A stretch of 52,029 nucleotides of DNA from positions 1-52,029 of the forward strand of contig SCVB01000041.1 of assembly GCA_004296955.1 (NCBI GenBank), read 5' to 3'. The notes under the pieces are model-generated. The model did not search any database. It was not told the origin of the DNA and saw only the letters and a program-made list of their open reading frames with translations. How positions within the stretch are numbered: the stretch's first letter is position 1; every line of letters starts with the position of its first letter. This document shows positions 1 through 10,553 of this stretch, piece after piece. Origin of the DNA: Brevundimonas sp. GTDB lineage: Bacteria > Pseudomonadota > Alphaproteobacteria > Caulobacterales > Caulobacteraceae. The position numbers and the translations under genes are program-made.

Positions 1-429
1 CAGGATCTCGCGCGCCGCGGGCTCCACCGACTGCCGGCGCCAGACGCTCAGGGCCAGGGCCGTCCGGCAGGTCATTTCCACGTCGCCGGGCGCCATCCGC
101 GCCGTCGTGCCCATGTCCGGCCCCAGCACGCCGCCGGACGCGAGGCCGCACGTCTCCGTGGTCGACCGGTCCGGCACGGGGCGGAAGGTCACGCGGGCGG
201 CCGTCAGCTGGGCCATGCATTGCTGCAGGTCGGCGCTCTCCCGGATCACCGCCGATCGCGTGCCCCCGCCGATCGGCTGATCGATCAGCGCCCCGACCAG
301 CGGCGCCTCCGTGCGCGACGGGGCGGCCGGATAGCGGGCGGGCGCGGGCCGTTCGGGCAGCATGGGGCTGCAGCCGGCCAGCAGGGCCATGACGGCGACG
401 GCGGCGAGGCGGCGGGAGGCTGGGCGCAT
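1..429 (-). CDS. Extensin-like C-terminal domain lipoprotein (3' end outside window)
   Basis: Partial gene read leftward off the window edge; 143 codons are visible and no stop is reached. The N-terminus is a typical lipoprotein signal: Arg-rich start, hydrophobic stretch and a LLAGC lipobox with the acceptor Cys near residue 20. The rest has the spacing of the extensin-like C-terminal family: a QQCMAQL segment, VTFRPVPD, a second Cys in ETCGL, then MTCRTALALSVWRRQSVEPAA, where a conserved Cys precedes an Ala-Leu-Trp helix. Members are exported proteins of unknown biochemical role, possibly acting at the cell wall. The ATG start is chosen because it directly precedes the signal sequence; no good ribosome binding site is visible. 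The family call rests on remembered motif spacing. Confidence 0.72.
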   Translation of the reverse strand, partial: MRPASRRLAAVAVMALLAGCSPMLPERPAPARYPAAPSRTEAPLVGALIDQPIGGGTRSAVIRESADLQQCMAQLTAARVTFRPVPDRSTTETCGLASGGVLGPDMGTTARMAPGDVEMTCRTALALSVWRRQSVEPAAREIL

Positions 430-493
430 GGGCCCGAGGCTAGGGTGATTTGCGCCGCGGGAGAATCGCCGACCGCGAACAGCCCTCCCCAAT

Positions 494-629
494 TCCGCTC
501 ATCCCGGCGAAAGCCGGGACCCAGTGCTTTGGGTGACGGACGATTGCGGTCGTCCGCCGACCGGTTGTCCGGAAGCGCCGGCGTCAGGCTGGACAGGACT
601 GGGTCCCGGCTTTCGCCGGGATGAGCGGA
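494..629. repeat. REP-like inverted repeat, two 32-bp arms
   Basis: Positions 494-525 and 598-629 are perfect reverse complements over 32 bp, separated by 72 bp. Each arm itself contains the hairpin CCCGGC-GAAA-GCCGGG. Paired hairpin-bearing arms in an intergenic space are the layout of REP doublets. I recall similar CCCGGCGAAAGCCGGGACC repeats as common in Caulobacterales and Sphingomonadales, but could not check copy number. It lies between the ends of the extensin-like gene's upstream region and the rpoD terminator. Confidence 0.8.
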
Positions 630-642
630 TTGTGGGCGGGCC

Positions 643-675
643 AAAAAAAGGGCCGCCCCCTCGCGGAAGCGACCC
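643..675 (-). terminator. Intrinsic terminator of rpoD
   Basis: On the minus strand, about 20 bases after the rpoD stop, GGGTCGC pairs with GCGGCCC (one G-T wobble, 12-base loop) and is followed by seven T residues (A run at 643-649 on the plus strand). This is a textbook rho-independent terminator, the clearest in the window. Confidence 0.8.
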
Positions 676-694
676 TGATCCCTGATCCCTGACC

Positions 695-2650
<1,956 letters not shown>

Positions 2651-2720
2651 ACAGTCTTATCTCCGGGTGGAGCGGCTGATCAGGCCGTCCGCCAAATACA
2701 ACGTGTGGCGGGTTCGTTGG

Positions 2721-4586
2721 TTACGAACCCGTGCTGTCTTCCCAGATCTCTCCGGTTTTGATCGCGCGACGCAAAGCATCCCGCTCGGCTTTCAGCCTGC
2801 GGAACGCCTCATCCTGGCCCGGCATGCCTGCCGCCGAGCTCAGTGCATCCTCCAGCGCCGCCACGCGAGTAAGCGCGTCGAACGCCTGCGACCATCGGAC
2901 CCTTGCTTCGGCGAGGGGCGCATTTGCGGCCAGGAAAGGCGCGCCGGACTTTGCCGCCGCCTTCTCGACCTCGCGCACTAAAGCATCGTGACCCGATTGC
3001 GCCAGATGGCGACGCAGCGCCGCCGAGTCAAGGTCCTGACCCGAGAACCGCAGGCGAACCATCTCCTGCGCCAGGCCGTCGAGAGCGGCGTCGCCGAAGC
3101 CGTGGGAGGAGATCGCCTCAAGATGGTCATCCATCCGCTCCGGGTCGTCGATGGCCCCGTGGGCCAGGGCGGCGGCCACCGGTTCGATCGAACGACTGAG
3201 CGACTGCATCGCCTGCGCGCCTTCCGCCGTCTGGCCCAGCTTGGGCGGCGGGCCCGGGCGCCAGCGCCCGCCCGGCCCCGTCGCCGGCTGGCCCTGCGGG
3301 GCGCGGCGCGCCGGGAACAGGGCGTCGAAACGGTCGAACAATTCGCGACGATATTGCTCCGCCAGATCCTTGTCCTGGATGGCCGAGGCGGCCTGACGCA
3401 GACGGCCCTTCAGCCCGGCGCGCCGTTCGGGCGAATCCAGCGGTTCGACCTCGGCCTCCTTCTGGAACAGCACCTCGGCGAAGGGCCGGGTCGCGGCGAG
3501 GGCCTGCCGCAGGGCCGGAGCCCCCTTGTCGCGCAGAATGTCGTCCGGGTCCTGCCCGCCGTCCAGCAGGGCGAAACGGAACGAGCGGCCGGATTTCAGC
3601 TGCGGCAGGGCGCGGTCGATGGCGCGAAACGCGGCCCGCCGCCCTGCGGCGTCGCCGTCGAAGCACAGCACCGGCTCGTGCGAGACCCGCCACAGCCGCT
3701 CCATCTGTTCCTCGGTCAGCGCGGTCCCCATCGGCGCCACGGCCGGGATGCCGGCGCGATGACAGGCGATGACGTCCATATAGCCCTCGACCACCACGAT
3801 GGCCTGGCTGTCGCGGCTCTCGGCCCCGAGGATGCGGCGCGCCTCGGGCAGGCCGTACAGGGTGGCGCCCTTGTGGAAGAGCGGGCTCTCCGGCCCGTTC
3901 AGATATTTGGCGCGGTCGTCCGGGTTCATGGCCCGGCCGCCGAAGCTGACGATCCGCCCGCGCGCGTCGAGGATGGGGAACATCAGCCGGTCGCGGAACC
4001 GGTCATAGGGCTGTCCGCCGCCCTCGGGCGCGATCAGCATGCCCGCCTCGACGAGGTCGCCCGGCTTGGCGCCGCGCTGGACCAGGGCCGTCTTCAGCCC
4101 CTCGCGGTCGTTGGGCGCATAGCCGAGGCCGAACCGCTCCCACTGGTCTTCCGGCAGGCCGCGCTTCTCGAGGTATTCCCGCGCCGCCTTGCCCGGCGAC
4201 CGGCGCAGATTGGCCGCGAACCATTTCTGGGCCAGGTCCATCCAGTCGGTCAGGCCCTGTTTGCGGACCTCGCGCTCGGCCGCCTGCGGGTCCTCCGCCG
4301 GCAGGGCCATGCCGGCCTCCCCGGCCAGACGCTGCACCGCCTCGACGAAGCTGAGTCGCTCGGTCTCCTGCAGGAAGCTGATGACGTCGCCGTGCTTGCC
4401 CGACGAAAAGTCGTGGAAGAAGCCCTTGTCGTCATTGACGAAGAAGGACGGCGACTTCTCCTTGGTGAAGGGCGACAGGCCGACGTACTCGCGGCCCTGA
4501 CGCTTGAGCTTCACCGTCCGTCCGATGATGTCGGACGGCCGAAGGCGGGCCTTCAGTTCTTCAAGGAAGCGGTCGTCGAAGCGCAC
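2721..4586 (-). CDS. dnaG: DNA primase DnaG
   Basis: Synthesises RNA primers at the replication fork; 621 aa from the chosen GTG start. Domain order is an N-terminal zinc-finger-type domain (about 1-100), the catalytic core with TOPRIM motifs (VVVEGYMDV, then LCFDGDAAGRRAA) and a C-terminal DnaB-binding region. The GTG at 4586 is preferred because VRFDDRFLEELK is where family members begin and an AAGG lies just upstream; an ATG at 4625 would add 13 residues and has no ribosome binding site. Oddity: the four zinc ligands (Cys, His, Cys, Cys in most bacteria) are Ser38, Thr41, Asp59 and Ser62 here. Seventy bp separate it from rpoD downstream. Confidence 0.97.
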   Translation of the reverse strand: MRFDDRFLEELKARLRPSDIIGRTVKLKRQGREYVGLSPFTKEKSPSFFVNDDKGFFHDFSSGKHGDVISFLQETERLSFVEAVQRLAGEAGMALPAEDPQAAEREVRKQGLTDWMDLAQKWFAANLRRSPGKAAREYLEKRGLPEDQWERFGLGYAPNDREGLKTALVQRGAKPGDLVEAGMLIAPEGGGQPYDRFRDRLMFPILDARGRIVSFGGRAMNPDDRAKYLNGPESPLFHKGATLYGLPEARRILGAESRDSQAIVVVEGYMDVIACHRAGIPAVAPMGTALTEEQMERLWRVSHEPVLCFDGDAAGRRAAFRAIDRALPQLKSGRSFRFALLDGGQDPDDILRDKGAPALRQALAATRPFAEVLFQKEAEVEPLDSPERRAGLKGRLRQAASAIQDKDLAEQYRRELFDRFDALFPARRAPQGQPATGPGGRWRPGPPPKLGQTAEGAQAMQSLSRSIEPVAAALAHGAIDDPERMDDHLEAISSHGFGDAALDGLAQEMVRLRFSGQDLDSAALRRHLAQSGHDALVREVEKAAAKSGAPFLAANAPLAEARVRWSQAFDALTRVAALEDALSSAAGMPGQDEAFRRLKAERDALRRAIKTGEIWEDSTGS

Positions 4587-4673
4587 CCGCGCCTTATAGC
4601 GCGCGACTCGCCGGTTGGGGCGCATTTACGTCTTGTTAACCACAAAGGCCAAAGCGCGGCGTCAACTGCCTGA

Positions 4674-4726
4674 TTATACACATAGTTTTTGGTCACAAAC
4701 GGAACTGTCCACAGACCTGTGGATTA
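4674..4726. promoter_or_regulatory. Cluster of DnaA-box-like sites upstream of dnaG
   Basis: An unusually AT-rich patch holds TTATACACA (4674-4682), one mismatch from the DnaA box TTATCCACA. It also holds the palindrome TCCACAG-AC-CTGTGGA (4708-4723), whose minus-strand arm reads TAATCCACAG, again 8/9 to the box. Resemblance to the DnaA consensus is seen; binding is inference. It lies between dnaG and the divergent small gene at 4812. Confidence 0.4.
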
Positions 4727-4811
4727 ACCATGTGACCGTCCCGGAAGCGGGCGGAGACAGGCGGAGCCGCGGCGAAGACCGCGAATCCGTTCGAGAGTGA
4801 AAGCCGGCCCC

Positions 4812-5078
4812 ATGTTCATGACCATCGCCCGCCCGGCGGTGGAGCCTCAAGGTCCCGACGCCGTCGCCGTCCCCGGCTCCCCCGCCATCCTGACCCTGCC
4901 GCCGCGCGCCCTGCATGCGCGGCTGCTCGAGAACGCCGCGCTACGGCGCAGGCGCGGCGCCGAACGGCTGCAGAGCAACCGGCTGGACGACGCTGACTAC
5001 TGGCTGCACGCCGCGCCGGCGGCGGTGCGCAAGGCCAGCGCCCTGCGGGAAGAAAAGAGCTTCGCCCCGCTCCCCTGA
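4812..5078 (+). CDS. Small hypothetical protein, 88 aa
   Basis: Not recognised. Codon use is strongly GC at third positions, like the surrounding genes, so it is probably real. The sequence is Pro/Ala-rich at the N-terminus, followed by an Arg-rich helix-forming stretch (LHARLLENAALRRRRGAERL) and a DDADYWLHAAP segment. No signal peptide or membrane span is visible. Start is uncertain: ATG 4812, ATG 4818 or GTG 4797 are all in frame and none has a good ribosome binding site. It is divergent from dnaG and ends 10 bp from the stop of the convergent acyltransferase gene. Confidence 0.6.
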   Translation: MFMTIARPAVEPQGPDAVAVPGSPAILTLPPRALHARLLENAALRRRRGAERLQSNRLDDADYWLHAAPAAVRKASALREEKSFAPLP

Positions 5079-5088
5079 CAGGTGCCGC

Positions 5089-6312
5089 CTACAGATACCC
5101 CAGCCACCAGTCGCGACGACGCCGTTTGACGCCCTCGAACCAGCGCGACATCGGATAGAGCATCGCCAGCACCGCCAGCCAGGCGACATAGACGCCGGCC
5201 AGGTCGAACCCCCAGCCCGCGGCGATCGCCCGGCTCGGGTCGCCCAGCATGTTGAAGAAGGCCGAAGGCGGCACGCCCGTCAGCGAGCCCACGACCAGGG
5301 CGAGGGTGTGCGCGAGCAGGATGTGGAGCACATAGGCGAACAGCGGGGTCCGTCCGAAGGTGAGGAGCACGCCGCCGGCCGCCCCCCCGAGCCGCCCGAG
5401 CAGCGGCAGGAACGACAGGGAGACGCCCAGGGTGACCAGCACATAGTCCAGCGACGGCGGATATTTGCTGACATTGATGAAGGACAGGGCGGTCCACAGC
5501 GGCCCGGCCTGGACCGACCAGGGCTGCGGATCGCCATATTGGTTGATCCCGCGCGCCACGGCGAACAGGACCAGCATCCCGACCGTCAGCATCAGGATCA
5601 TCCGGTTCCGCTCGCCGTCCGGCCGCTGGAACACCGGGCCCAGGCCGTAACCCAGCAGCATCACGCCCAGCCAGGGCGCGAAGGGATAGAGGACCAGTCC
5701 GCCGAGCCCGGGTCCGAATTCGAACATCGCGCTCCACAGAGGCGCAAGGACGCCGACGTCCGGCGGATCGATCGGCGCCAGCAGCTGGTACCCCGCCACC
5801 AGCGCGACGCCCAGACCGAGCAGTACGGCGCGCGGCAGCCAGATCAGTCCGGCCATGGCGATCATCGAGGCCCCGATCGCCCAGATCACCAGCAGGACGA
5901 CGCCGCCGCCGAAGTTGAAGGCGTACTGGATCACGGTCAGTTCGAGGAAGATCAGCCAGAGGCCGCGGGTCAGCAGGAAGCGGCCCAGATCGCCCCGGCT
6001 CTTGCCGTTGGCGCGCTGCAGCCAGATCGAAACACCGGACAGGAAGACGAAGGTCGGGGCGCACAGGTGCGTCACCCACCGGGTCATGAACAGCGCCGGA
6101 TCGCCCGACTCCATCGCCAGCGGATCGGCGGTCAAGGCGCTGCTGTGGAAATAGTCGCGCACATGGTCCAGCACCATCAGCACGATGACCAGGCCGCGCA
6201 GCCGGTCGATGGCGTCGATCCGCGCGGCGCCGGACCGGGTCAGGCCGCCGGCCGCGGCGGCAGGCGAAGCGAGCGGCGCATCCGGCGACGCTTCGACGGG
6301 TTGTGCGGTCAC
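5089..6312 (-). CDS. DUF1624/heparan-alpha-glucosaminide acetyltransferase-like membrane protein
   Basis: Integral inner-membrane protein, 407 aa with about ten hydrophobic segments. The start of the catalytic domain is diagnostic: RIDAIDRLRGLVIVLMVLDHVRDYFH, in which the Arg-Gly and Asp-His pair match the DUF1624 / HGSNAT-like family. The next conserved element is LCAPTFVFLSGVSIWLQ. Related proteins are thought to move acyl groups across the membrane onto sugars, but the substrate here is unknown. The GTG start at 6312 is chosen because GGGGGAGG (6320-6327) lies seven bases upstream. The open frame continues to 7233 but that extension is antisense to the SIMPL gene and is rejected. Confidence 0.85.
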   Translation of the reverse strand: MTAQPVEASPDAPLASPAAAAGGLTRSGAARIDAIDRLRGLVIVLMVLDHVRDYFHSSALTADPLAMESGDPALFMTRWVTHLCAPTFVFLSGVSIWLQRANGKSRGDLGRFLLTRGLWLIFLELTVIQYAFNFGGGVVLLVIWAIGASMIAMAGLIWLPRAVLLGLGVALVAGYQLLAPIDPPDVGVLAPLWSAMFEFGPGLGGLVLYPFAPWLGVMLLGYGLGPVFQRPDGERNRMILMLTVGMLVLFAVARGINQYGDPQPWSVQAGPLWTALSFINVSKYPPSLDYVLVTLGVSLSFLPLLGRLGGAAGGVLLTFGRTPLFAYVLHILLAHTLALVVGSLTGVPPSAFFNMLGDPSRAIAAGWGFDLAGVYVAWLAVLAMLYPMSRWFEGVKRRRRDWWLGYL

Positions 6313-6319
6313 GGCGCGG

Positions 6320-6327
6320 CCTCCCCC
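6320..6327 (-). promoter_or_regulatory. Ribosome binding site fixing the acyltransferase GTG start
   Basis: GGGGGAGG on the minus strand, seven bases before GTG 6312. It decides the start against the much longer open frame that runs on to 7233. Confidence 0.75.
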
Positions 6328-6378
6328 GAGGTGTGATCCCGCATCCTGCCTTGGCCCTGTGAGCCGCGCCAGCCTCGG

Positions 6379-6393
6379 CTGACCACTGGTCAG
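6379..6393. promoter_or_regulatory. 15-bp palindrome between divergent genes
   Basis: CTGACCA-C-TGGTCAG is a perfect seven-base-arm palindrome in the 129-bp space between the acyltransferase (leftward) and the SIMPL gene (rightward). Position and symmetry suggest an operator; no regulator is identified. Confidence 0.35.
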
Positions 6394-6441
6394 GCCGGCG
6401 GCGGCGTGGTTGTCTGGCGGGCATCCAGGGGGAACCGATCC

Positions 6442-7287
6442 ATGAAAGCCATTCTCTGCGCCGCGGCCGCGGCCGTACTCATCGCCACGCCGGCCGCCGC
6501 CCAGGACATCGCCGGGCCGGTCGCCGCCGCGGTCGACCAGTTCGGTCAGAGCGTCGCGGAATCGATGGCCGGCGGAACGGGCGTCTTCGTCACCGCCCAG
6601 GGCCGGGCCCCCATGCCCGCGGCCGCCGCCGCCCCGATGACCCTGACGATCAAGGGCGCCGGCAAGACGGCGGTCGAGGCCGTGGCGGACCGCAACGCCC
6701 GGCTGGAGCGTATTCGCTCGGCGGCCAACCGTTTCGACGTGGCCATGGAGGTCGGCGAGACCGGCTATTCGATCTCGGACGCGAACGACTGGATGCCGGC
6801 CTCCAGCGGATGGGCGACCGCCTTTCCGGCCGTGAGGGACGACGGTTCGGATGATCAGGCCGTCGAGGTTGAACCGATCGAGCCGACCGCCGAAGAGGCG
6901 GCGGCCTCCGGGGACGCCCGCACGGTCACCGCCTCGGTCCAGGTCAAGCTCGAACGACCGAACGAGACCCGCCTCCCCGCCTTCGTCGATGCCCTCGTCG
7001 AGGCCGGCGTCACCGATCTGAACGACAGCCTGACCGGCATCAACCTCGGCCAGCTTCAGCCCTTCCTGTCGCTGCTCGGTCTGGACCCGGCCAGCGACCC
7101 CGGCGAGGCGGTCTGGAACGCCGCCACGGCCGACGGCGTCGCCCGCGCGCGCGCCCAGGCCGAGGCCATCGCCATCGCCTCGGGCCATCGGCTGGGGGCG
7201 GTGCGGCATGTCTCGATGCTGATGCGCTCGCACGACGGCGAGAACGCCCTGGTCAGCGTGGCCGTCCGCTTCGGCTTCGCGGACTAG
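6442..7287 (+). CDS. SIMPL-domain (DUF541) periplasmic protein
   Basis: Exported protein of 281 aa. MKAILCAAAAAVLIATPAAAQ is a clear Sec signal peptide with an AxA cleavage site. The mature part starts like the SIMPL/DUF541 family: an MTLTIKGAGK strand, then an Ala/Arg-rich helix (DRNARLERIRSA) and a later ASVQVKLER strand. An acidic Ala/Glu-rich insert lies around residues 140-160. SIMPL proteins are periplasmic or surface proteins of poorly defined role, some linked to oxidative stress. A GGGGGAA about ten bases upstream supports the ATG at 6442. The 3' end overlaps the convergent FkbM gene by four bases. Confidence 0.85.
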   Translation: MKAILCAAAAAVLIATPAAAQDIAGPVAAAVDQFGQSVAESMAGGTGVFVTAQGRAPMPAAAAAPMTLTIKGAGKTAVEAVADRNARLERIRSAANRFDVAMEVGETGYSISDANDWMPASSGWATAFPAVRDDGSDDQAVEVEPIEPTAEEAAASGDARTVTASVQVKLERPNETRLPAFVDALVEAGVTDLNDSLTGINLGQLQPFLSLLGLDPASDPGEAVWNAATADGVARARAQAEAIAIASGHRLGAVRHVSMLMRSHDGENALVSVAVRFGFAD

Positions 7288-8033
7288 ACCCGCGGCCGGA
7301 AGATGAAGTTGAAGATGTAGGCGGGCGTCTCGACGGCGTCGCGATGATCGACCTGCGGGTCGAACGCCGCGATGGGCCGCTCGGCTCCGTCCTTGAAGAC
7401 GAAGGCGTCATAGCCCAGCGCCTCGACCTCGGCGATCGACGCCTCGATCGACCGGTCCGAATGCCGCTCCTCAAGCTCGATGAGCAGGTTCGGGCGGTCG
7501 CGCGCGATCAGGCCGGCCGCGCCGGCGATCACCGCCCGCTCATGGCCTTCGACGTCGATCTTGATGAAGCCGCACGGCTCCAGGTCCAGCTCGTCGAGGC
7601 GCGCCGTGGCCACCTCGACCACGCCGAACTCCATCGCGCCGGACCAGTTGGTCTCGAGCGAGGCGTGCTGGTTCGAAAACCCCCGCGCCGAGCGCGGCAC
7701 CTTCAGACTGGCCACACCCGACACGTCCGACAGCGCGATCCGCTGCGCCACCGCGTTCGCGGGACGCGCCGCGTCGAGGATGGCGAACATCTTGGGATTG
7801 GGCTCGAAGGCATAGACCCGCGGACAGAGCGCCGCCATCTGGTGGGTCCAGACGCCGCGGTTGGCGCCGACGTCCACAGCCGCCCGGGCCGGATCGACCA
7901 GATCGGGCAACAGCCTCAGCTCCGGCTCCCCCTTGCGGAGCTCCCGCGCGACGATCCGCTTCAGCTCCTGGCGCGGACTGAACAGCGCCCGCTTGATCCG
8001 CTCCCGTAGCGTCGTCGGGGGGGTCCAGGTCAC
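7284..8033 (-). CDS. FkbM family SAM-dependent methyltransferase
   Basis: 249 aa. The SAM-binding motif I is [13 protein letters not shown] (about residues 51-63), followed by VYAFEPNP and the FkbM signature [17 protein letters not shown] with LLIELEERH after it. FkbM proteins methylate hydroxyl groups on sugars or small metabolites; the substrate cannot be told. It overlaps the upstream carA by four bases, so it is probably co-transcribed and translationally coupled with it, which says little about function because carA is a housekeeping gene. Confidence 0.9.
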   Translation of the reverse strand: MTWTPPTTLRERIKRALFSPRQELKRIVARELRKGEPELRLLPDLVDPARAAVDVGANRGVWTHQMAALCPRVYAFEPNPKMFAILDAARPANAVAQRIALSDVSGVASLKVPRSARGFSNQHASLETNWSGAMEFGVVEVATARLDELDLEPCGFIKIDVEGHERAVIAGAAGLIARDRPNLLIELEERHSDRSIEASIAEVEALGYDAFVFKDGAERPIAAFDPQVDHRDAVETPAYIFNFIFRPRV

Positions 8034-9196
8034 GTGGACTGGTCCATCAGATCGCTGAAGCGCTGGAACAGATACAGGCTGTCGGTCGGCCCCGGAGAGG
8101 CCTCGGGATGGTGCTGGACGCTGAACACGGGACGGTCCTTCAGGGCGATGCCGCAGTTGGTGCCGTCGAACAGGCTGACGTGGGTCTCGGTGACCGCCTC
8201 GGGCAGGCTGTCGCGGTCGACGGTGAAGCCGTGGTTCATGGAGACGATCTCGACCTTGCCGGTGGTCAGGTCCTTGACCGGATGATTGGCCCCGTGGTGG
8301 CCCTGGTCCATCTTGACCGTCTTCGCGCCCAGCGCCAGCGCGAGCATCTGGTGGCCGAGGCAGATGCCGAACAGGGGCGTGCGGCTGGCGACCAGTTTGC
8401 GGATTTCGGGGACGGCGTAGACGCCGGTCGCCGCCGGGTCGCCCGGCCCGTTGGACAGGACGACGCCGTCCGGCTTGCGCGCCAGGATGGCCTCGGCGGT
8501 CGTGTCGGCCGGAACCACGGTGATCTTCGCGCCCGTCGAGGCCAGGGCCCGCAGGATGTTGCGCTTGACCCCGTAGTCGACGACCACGACGGACCGGTCG
8601 CCGGCGTTGACCCGCGGATGGCCTTCAGGCCAGTCCCACAGTCCCTCGTCCCAGTCGAACGACTGCAGGGTCGAGGCGTCCTTCGCCAGATCCAGCCCGA
8701 CCAGTCCGGTCCAGCCCCGGGCCTGCGCCACCAGGGCCTCCAGGTCGAACTGTCCGGACGGGTCATGGGCGATCACCGCATGCGGCGCGCCCGTGTCGCG
8801 GATGCGGGCGGTCAGGGCGCGGGTGTCGACGCCGGCCAGTCCGACCACGCCCCGCCGCTTCATCCATCCGTCGAAATCGCTCTCGTTGCGCCAGTTGGCC
8901 GGGTCGGTCGGCACATCCCGGAAGATGGCCCCCCGCGCCGAGGTGTCCGCGCCGCCGCCGATCTGCTCGACATCCTCGACATTGGTCCCGGTATTTCCGA
9001 CGTGCGGGAAGGTGAAGGCCAGGATCTGGCTCATATAGGACGGGTCGGTCAGGATCTCCTGATACCCGGTCATGGCGGTGTTGAAGACCACCTCGCCGAG
9101 GGCCGAGCCGACGGCGCCGCAGCCGACGCCCTGCAGGATGGTTCCGTCCGCGAGCGCGAGCACGCCGGTGACGCCGGGAAGAAGCTGGGTGGTCAT
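8030..9196 (-). CDS. carA: Carbamoyl-phosphate synthase small subunit CarA
   Basis: Glutamine-hydrolysing subunit that feeds ammonia to CarB for arginine and pyrimidine synthesis; 388 aa. The N-terminal CPSase small-chain domain begins at [13 protein letters not shown]. The C-terminal class I glutamine amidotransferase has nucleophile Cys279 in GICLGHQ and the His/Glu pair in [10 protein letters not shown] (about 363 and 365). The ATG at 9196 is preferred over the open frame up to 9268, because a GGGAGC lies upstream and family members begin here. carB is separate, about 4.5 kb away on the other strand. Confidence 0.97.
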   Translation of the reverse strand: MTTQLLPGVTGVLALADGTILQGVGCGAVGSALGEVVFNTAMTGYQEILTDPSYMSQILAFTFPHVGNTGTNVEDVEQIGGGADTSARGAIFRDVPTDPANWRNESDFDGWMKRRGVVGLAGVDTRALTARIRDTGAPHAVIAHDPSGQFDLEALVAQARGWTGLVGLDLAKDASTLQSFDWDEGLWDWPEGHPRVNAGDRSVVVVDYGVKRNILRALASTGAKITVVPADTTAEAILARKPDGVVLSNGPGDPAATGVYAVPEIRKLVASRTPLFGICLGHQMLALALGAKTVKMDQGHHGANHPVKDLTTGKVEIVSMNHGFTVDRDSLPEAVTETHVSLFDGTNCGIALKDRPVFSVQHHPEASPGPTDSLYLFQRFSDLMDQST

Positions 9197-9225
9197 GGCA
9201 GGCTCCCTAGCACCGAATCCCGGCG

Positions 9226-9244
9226 AGCAAACGGCGCGTTTGCT
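9226..9244. terminator. Hairpin at the permease stop codon
   Basis: AGCAAACG-GCG-CGTTTGCT forms an 8-bp stem with a three-base loop that overlaps the TAG stop of the APC permease, 30 bp before carA. There is no T run, so it could be a weak terminator, a processing site or nothing. Confidence 0.3.
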
Positions 9245-10553
9245 AGTGAGCCGGCGTCGCCGGGTCAACCGGCTTCGCCGGCCCGCCCCTCATGAAGGCG
9301 AACCAGGCCGCCGTGGTCAGGGCGAAGAACACGGCCGTCGGCAGGATATAGCCGGGCGCCGCCGCGGCCACGGCGGCCGTGGCGAACAGCAGGCCCAGGG
9401 CCGCGATGAACCGCGCCCGGGTCCAGCGCGCCAGCCGGAACAGGGAGGCGGAGCACAGGCCGTAGACCACCAGACTGAGCACCGAGGTGACGCCGACCAG
9501 CATGCCGAACTGCCCGCCGAGCGTCGGCTGGCCCGAGATCACGGCGACCACGCTCATGATCGCCCCGCCGAGCAGGGGATTGGCGACCGGCGTGCGGTCC
9601 CCGGCCCCGAAGCCGGCCGGCAGATAGCCGGACCGGGCGGCGGCCCGCGCCGTCTCTCCGCCCAGCATGACCCAGCCGCTGAGGGTGCCGACCGCCTTGA
9701 TCACCGCGCTGGCCGCGACGGCCGCGCCGATCGAGGCTCCGAACACCCTCGCCGTCAGATCAGCGTAGGGACTGGACGATTCGGCCAGGACCCCCGCCGG
9801 AATGACCCCGAACACCGCGACGGTCGCGGCGACATAGACCAGGGAGGCCAGCAGCACGCCGGCGATCGAGGCGCGGCCGACGTCGCGGGCCGGATCCTTG
9901 ACGCGGGCGGACAGCACCGCGGCGCTCTCCACGCCGAGGAAGGCCCAGAAGATCACGGCCAGGGAGGCGGGCACGCTGTGGGTCAGGCTCTCGCCCGACG
10001 GGCTCCAGGAGGCCGCGAAAGTCTCGCCGCTGAAGGCGGAGACGCCGGCGGCCACGGCGATGACGATGGGGACCAGGCCGATGGCCAGGGCCAGGGCCGC
10101 GAACCGCGACGCCGTCCGCGCGCCGAGAATATAGGCCCCGGTGGTCAGCCAGATCAGGCCGAGATTGCAGAAGGTGGCGGCCACCGGCTGCTTCAGCACG
10201 GGGAAGAAGAAGCCCAGATACCCCGTGGCCGCCACGGCGATCGCGACATTGCCGACGAGGCAGGCGGTCCAGAAGGCCAGGGCGGTCTGGAAGCCGAAAA
10301 ACCGTCCCAGCCCCCGCTCGGCGAAACCGGACAGGCCGTCGGCGTCCGGCTGCAGTCGCCCGAGGGCCGCGAACACCAGGGCGAGGGTCACCGCTCCCAG
10401 CCCGGCGACGCCCCAGCCCACCACGCTCGACGACCCGACCGGCGCCAAGGTGGCGGGCAGCAGATAGACGCCGGAGCCGATCATATTCCCCGCCACGACC
10501 AGGGCGGCGAGACCCCAGCCCAGCTTGTGCCGATCCTCGATGGCGACGCTCAT
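9243..10553 (-). CDS. APC family amino-acid permease
   Basis: Inner-membrane transporter, 436 aa with about twelve hydrophobic spans. The first span carries the APC-family substrate motif [16 protein letters not shown], with the GSG turn that binds the amino-acid backbone, as in the AdiC/arginine-agmatine group. The substrate is unknown. Its ATG overlaps the stop of the Rieske oxygenase gene by four bases, so the two are likely coupled and the permease may import the oxygenase's substrate (inference). Confidence 0.88.
   Translation of the reverse strand: MSVAIEDRHKLGWGLAALVVAGNMIGSGVYLLPATLAPVGSSSVVGWGVAGLGAVTLALVFAALGRLQPDADGLSGFAERGLGRFFGFQTALAFWTACLVGNVAIAVAATGYLGFFFPVLKQPVAATFCNLGLIWLTTGAYILGARTASRFAALALAIGLVPIVIAVAAGVSAFSGETFAASWSPSGESLTHSVPASLAVIFWAFLGVESAAVLSARVKDPARDVGRASIAGVLLASLVYVAATVAVFGVIPAGVLAESSSPYADLTARVFGASIGAAVAASAVIKAVGTLSGWVMLGGETARAAARSGYLPAGFGAGDRTPVANPLLGGAIMSVVAVISGQPTLGGQFGMLVGVTSVLSLVVYGLCSASLFRLARWTRARFIAALGLLFATAAVAAAAPGYILPTAVFFALTTAAWFAFMRGGPAKPVDPATPAH

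Noticed and set aside
676-692. Short tandem TGATCCC repeats after rpoD
   Set aside because: Only two to three seven-base units next to the terminator; too short to be meaningful.
4915-6336. 473-codon plus-strand open frame
   Set aside because: Antisense to the acyltransferase, whose protein shows clear membrane spans and family motifs.
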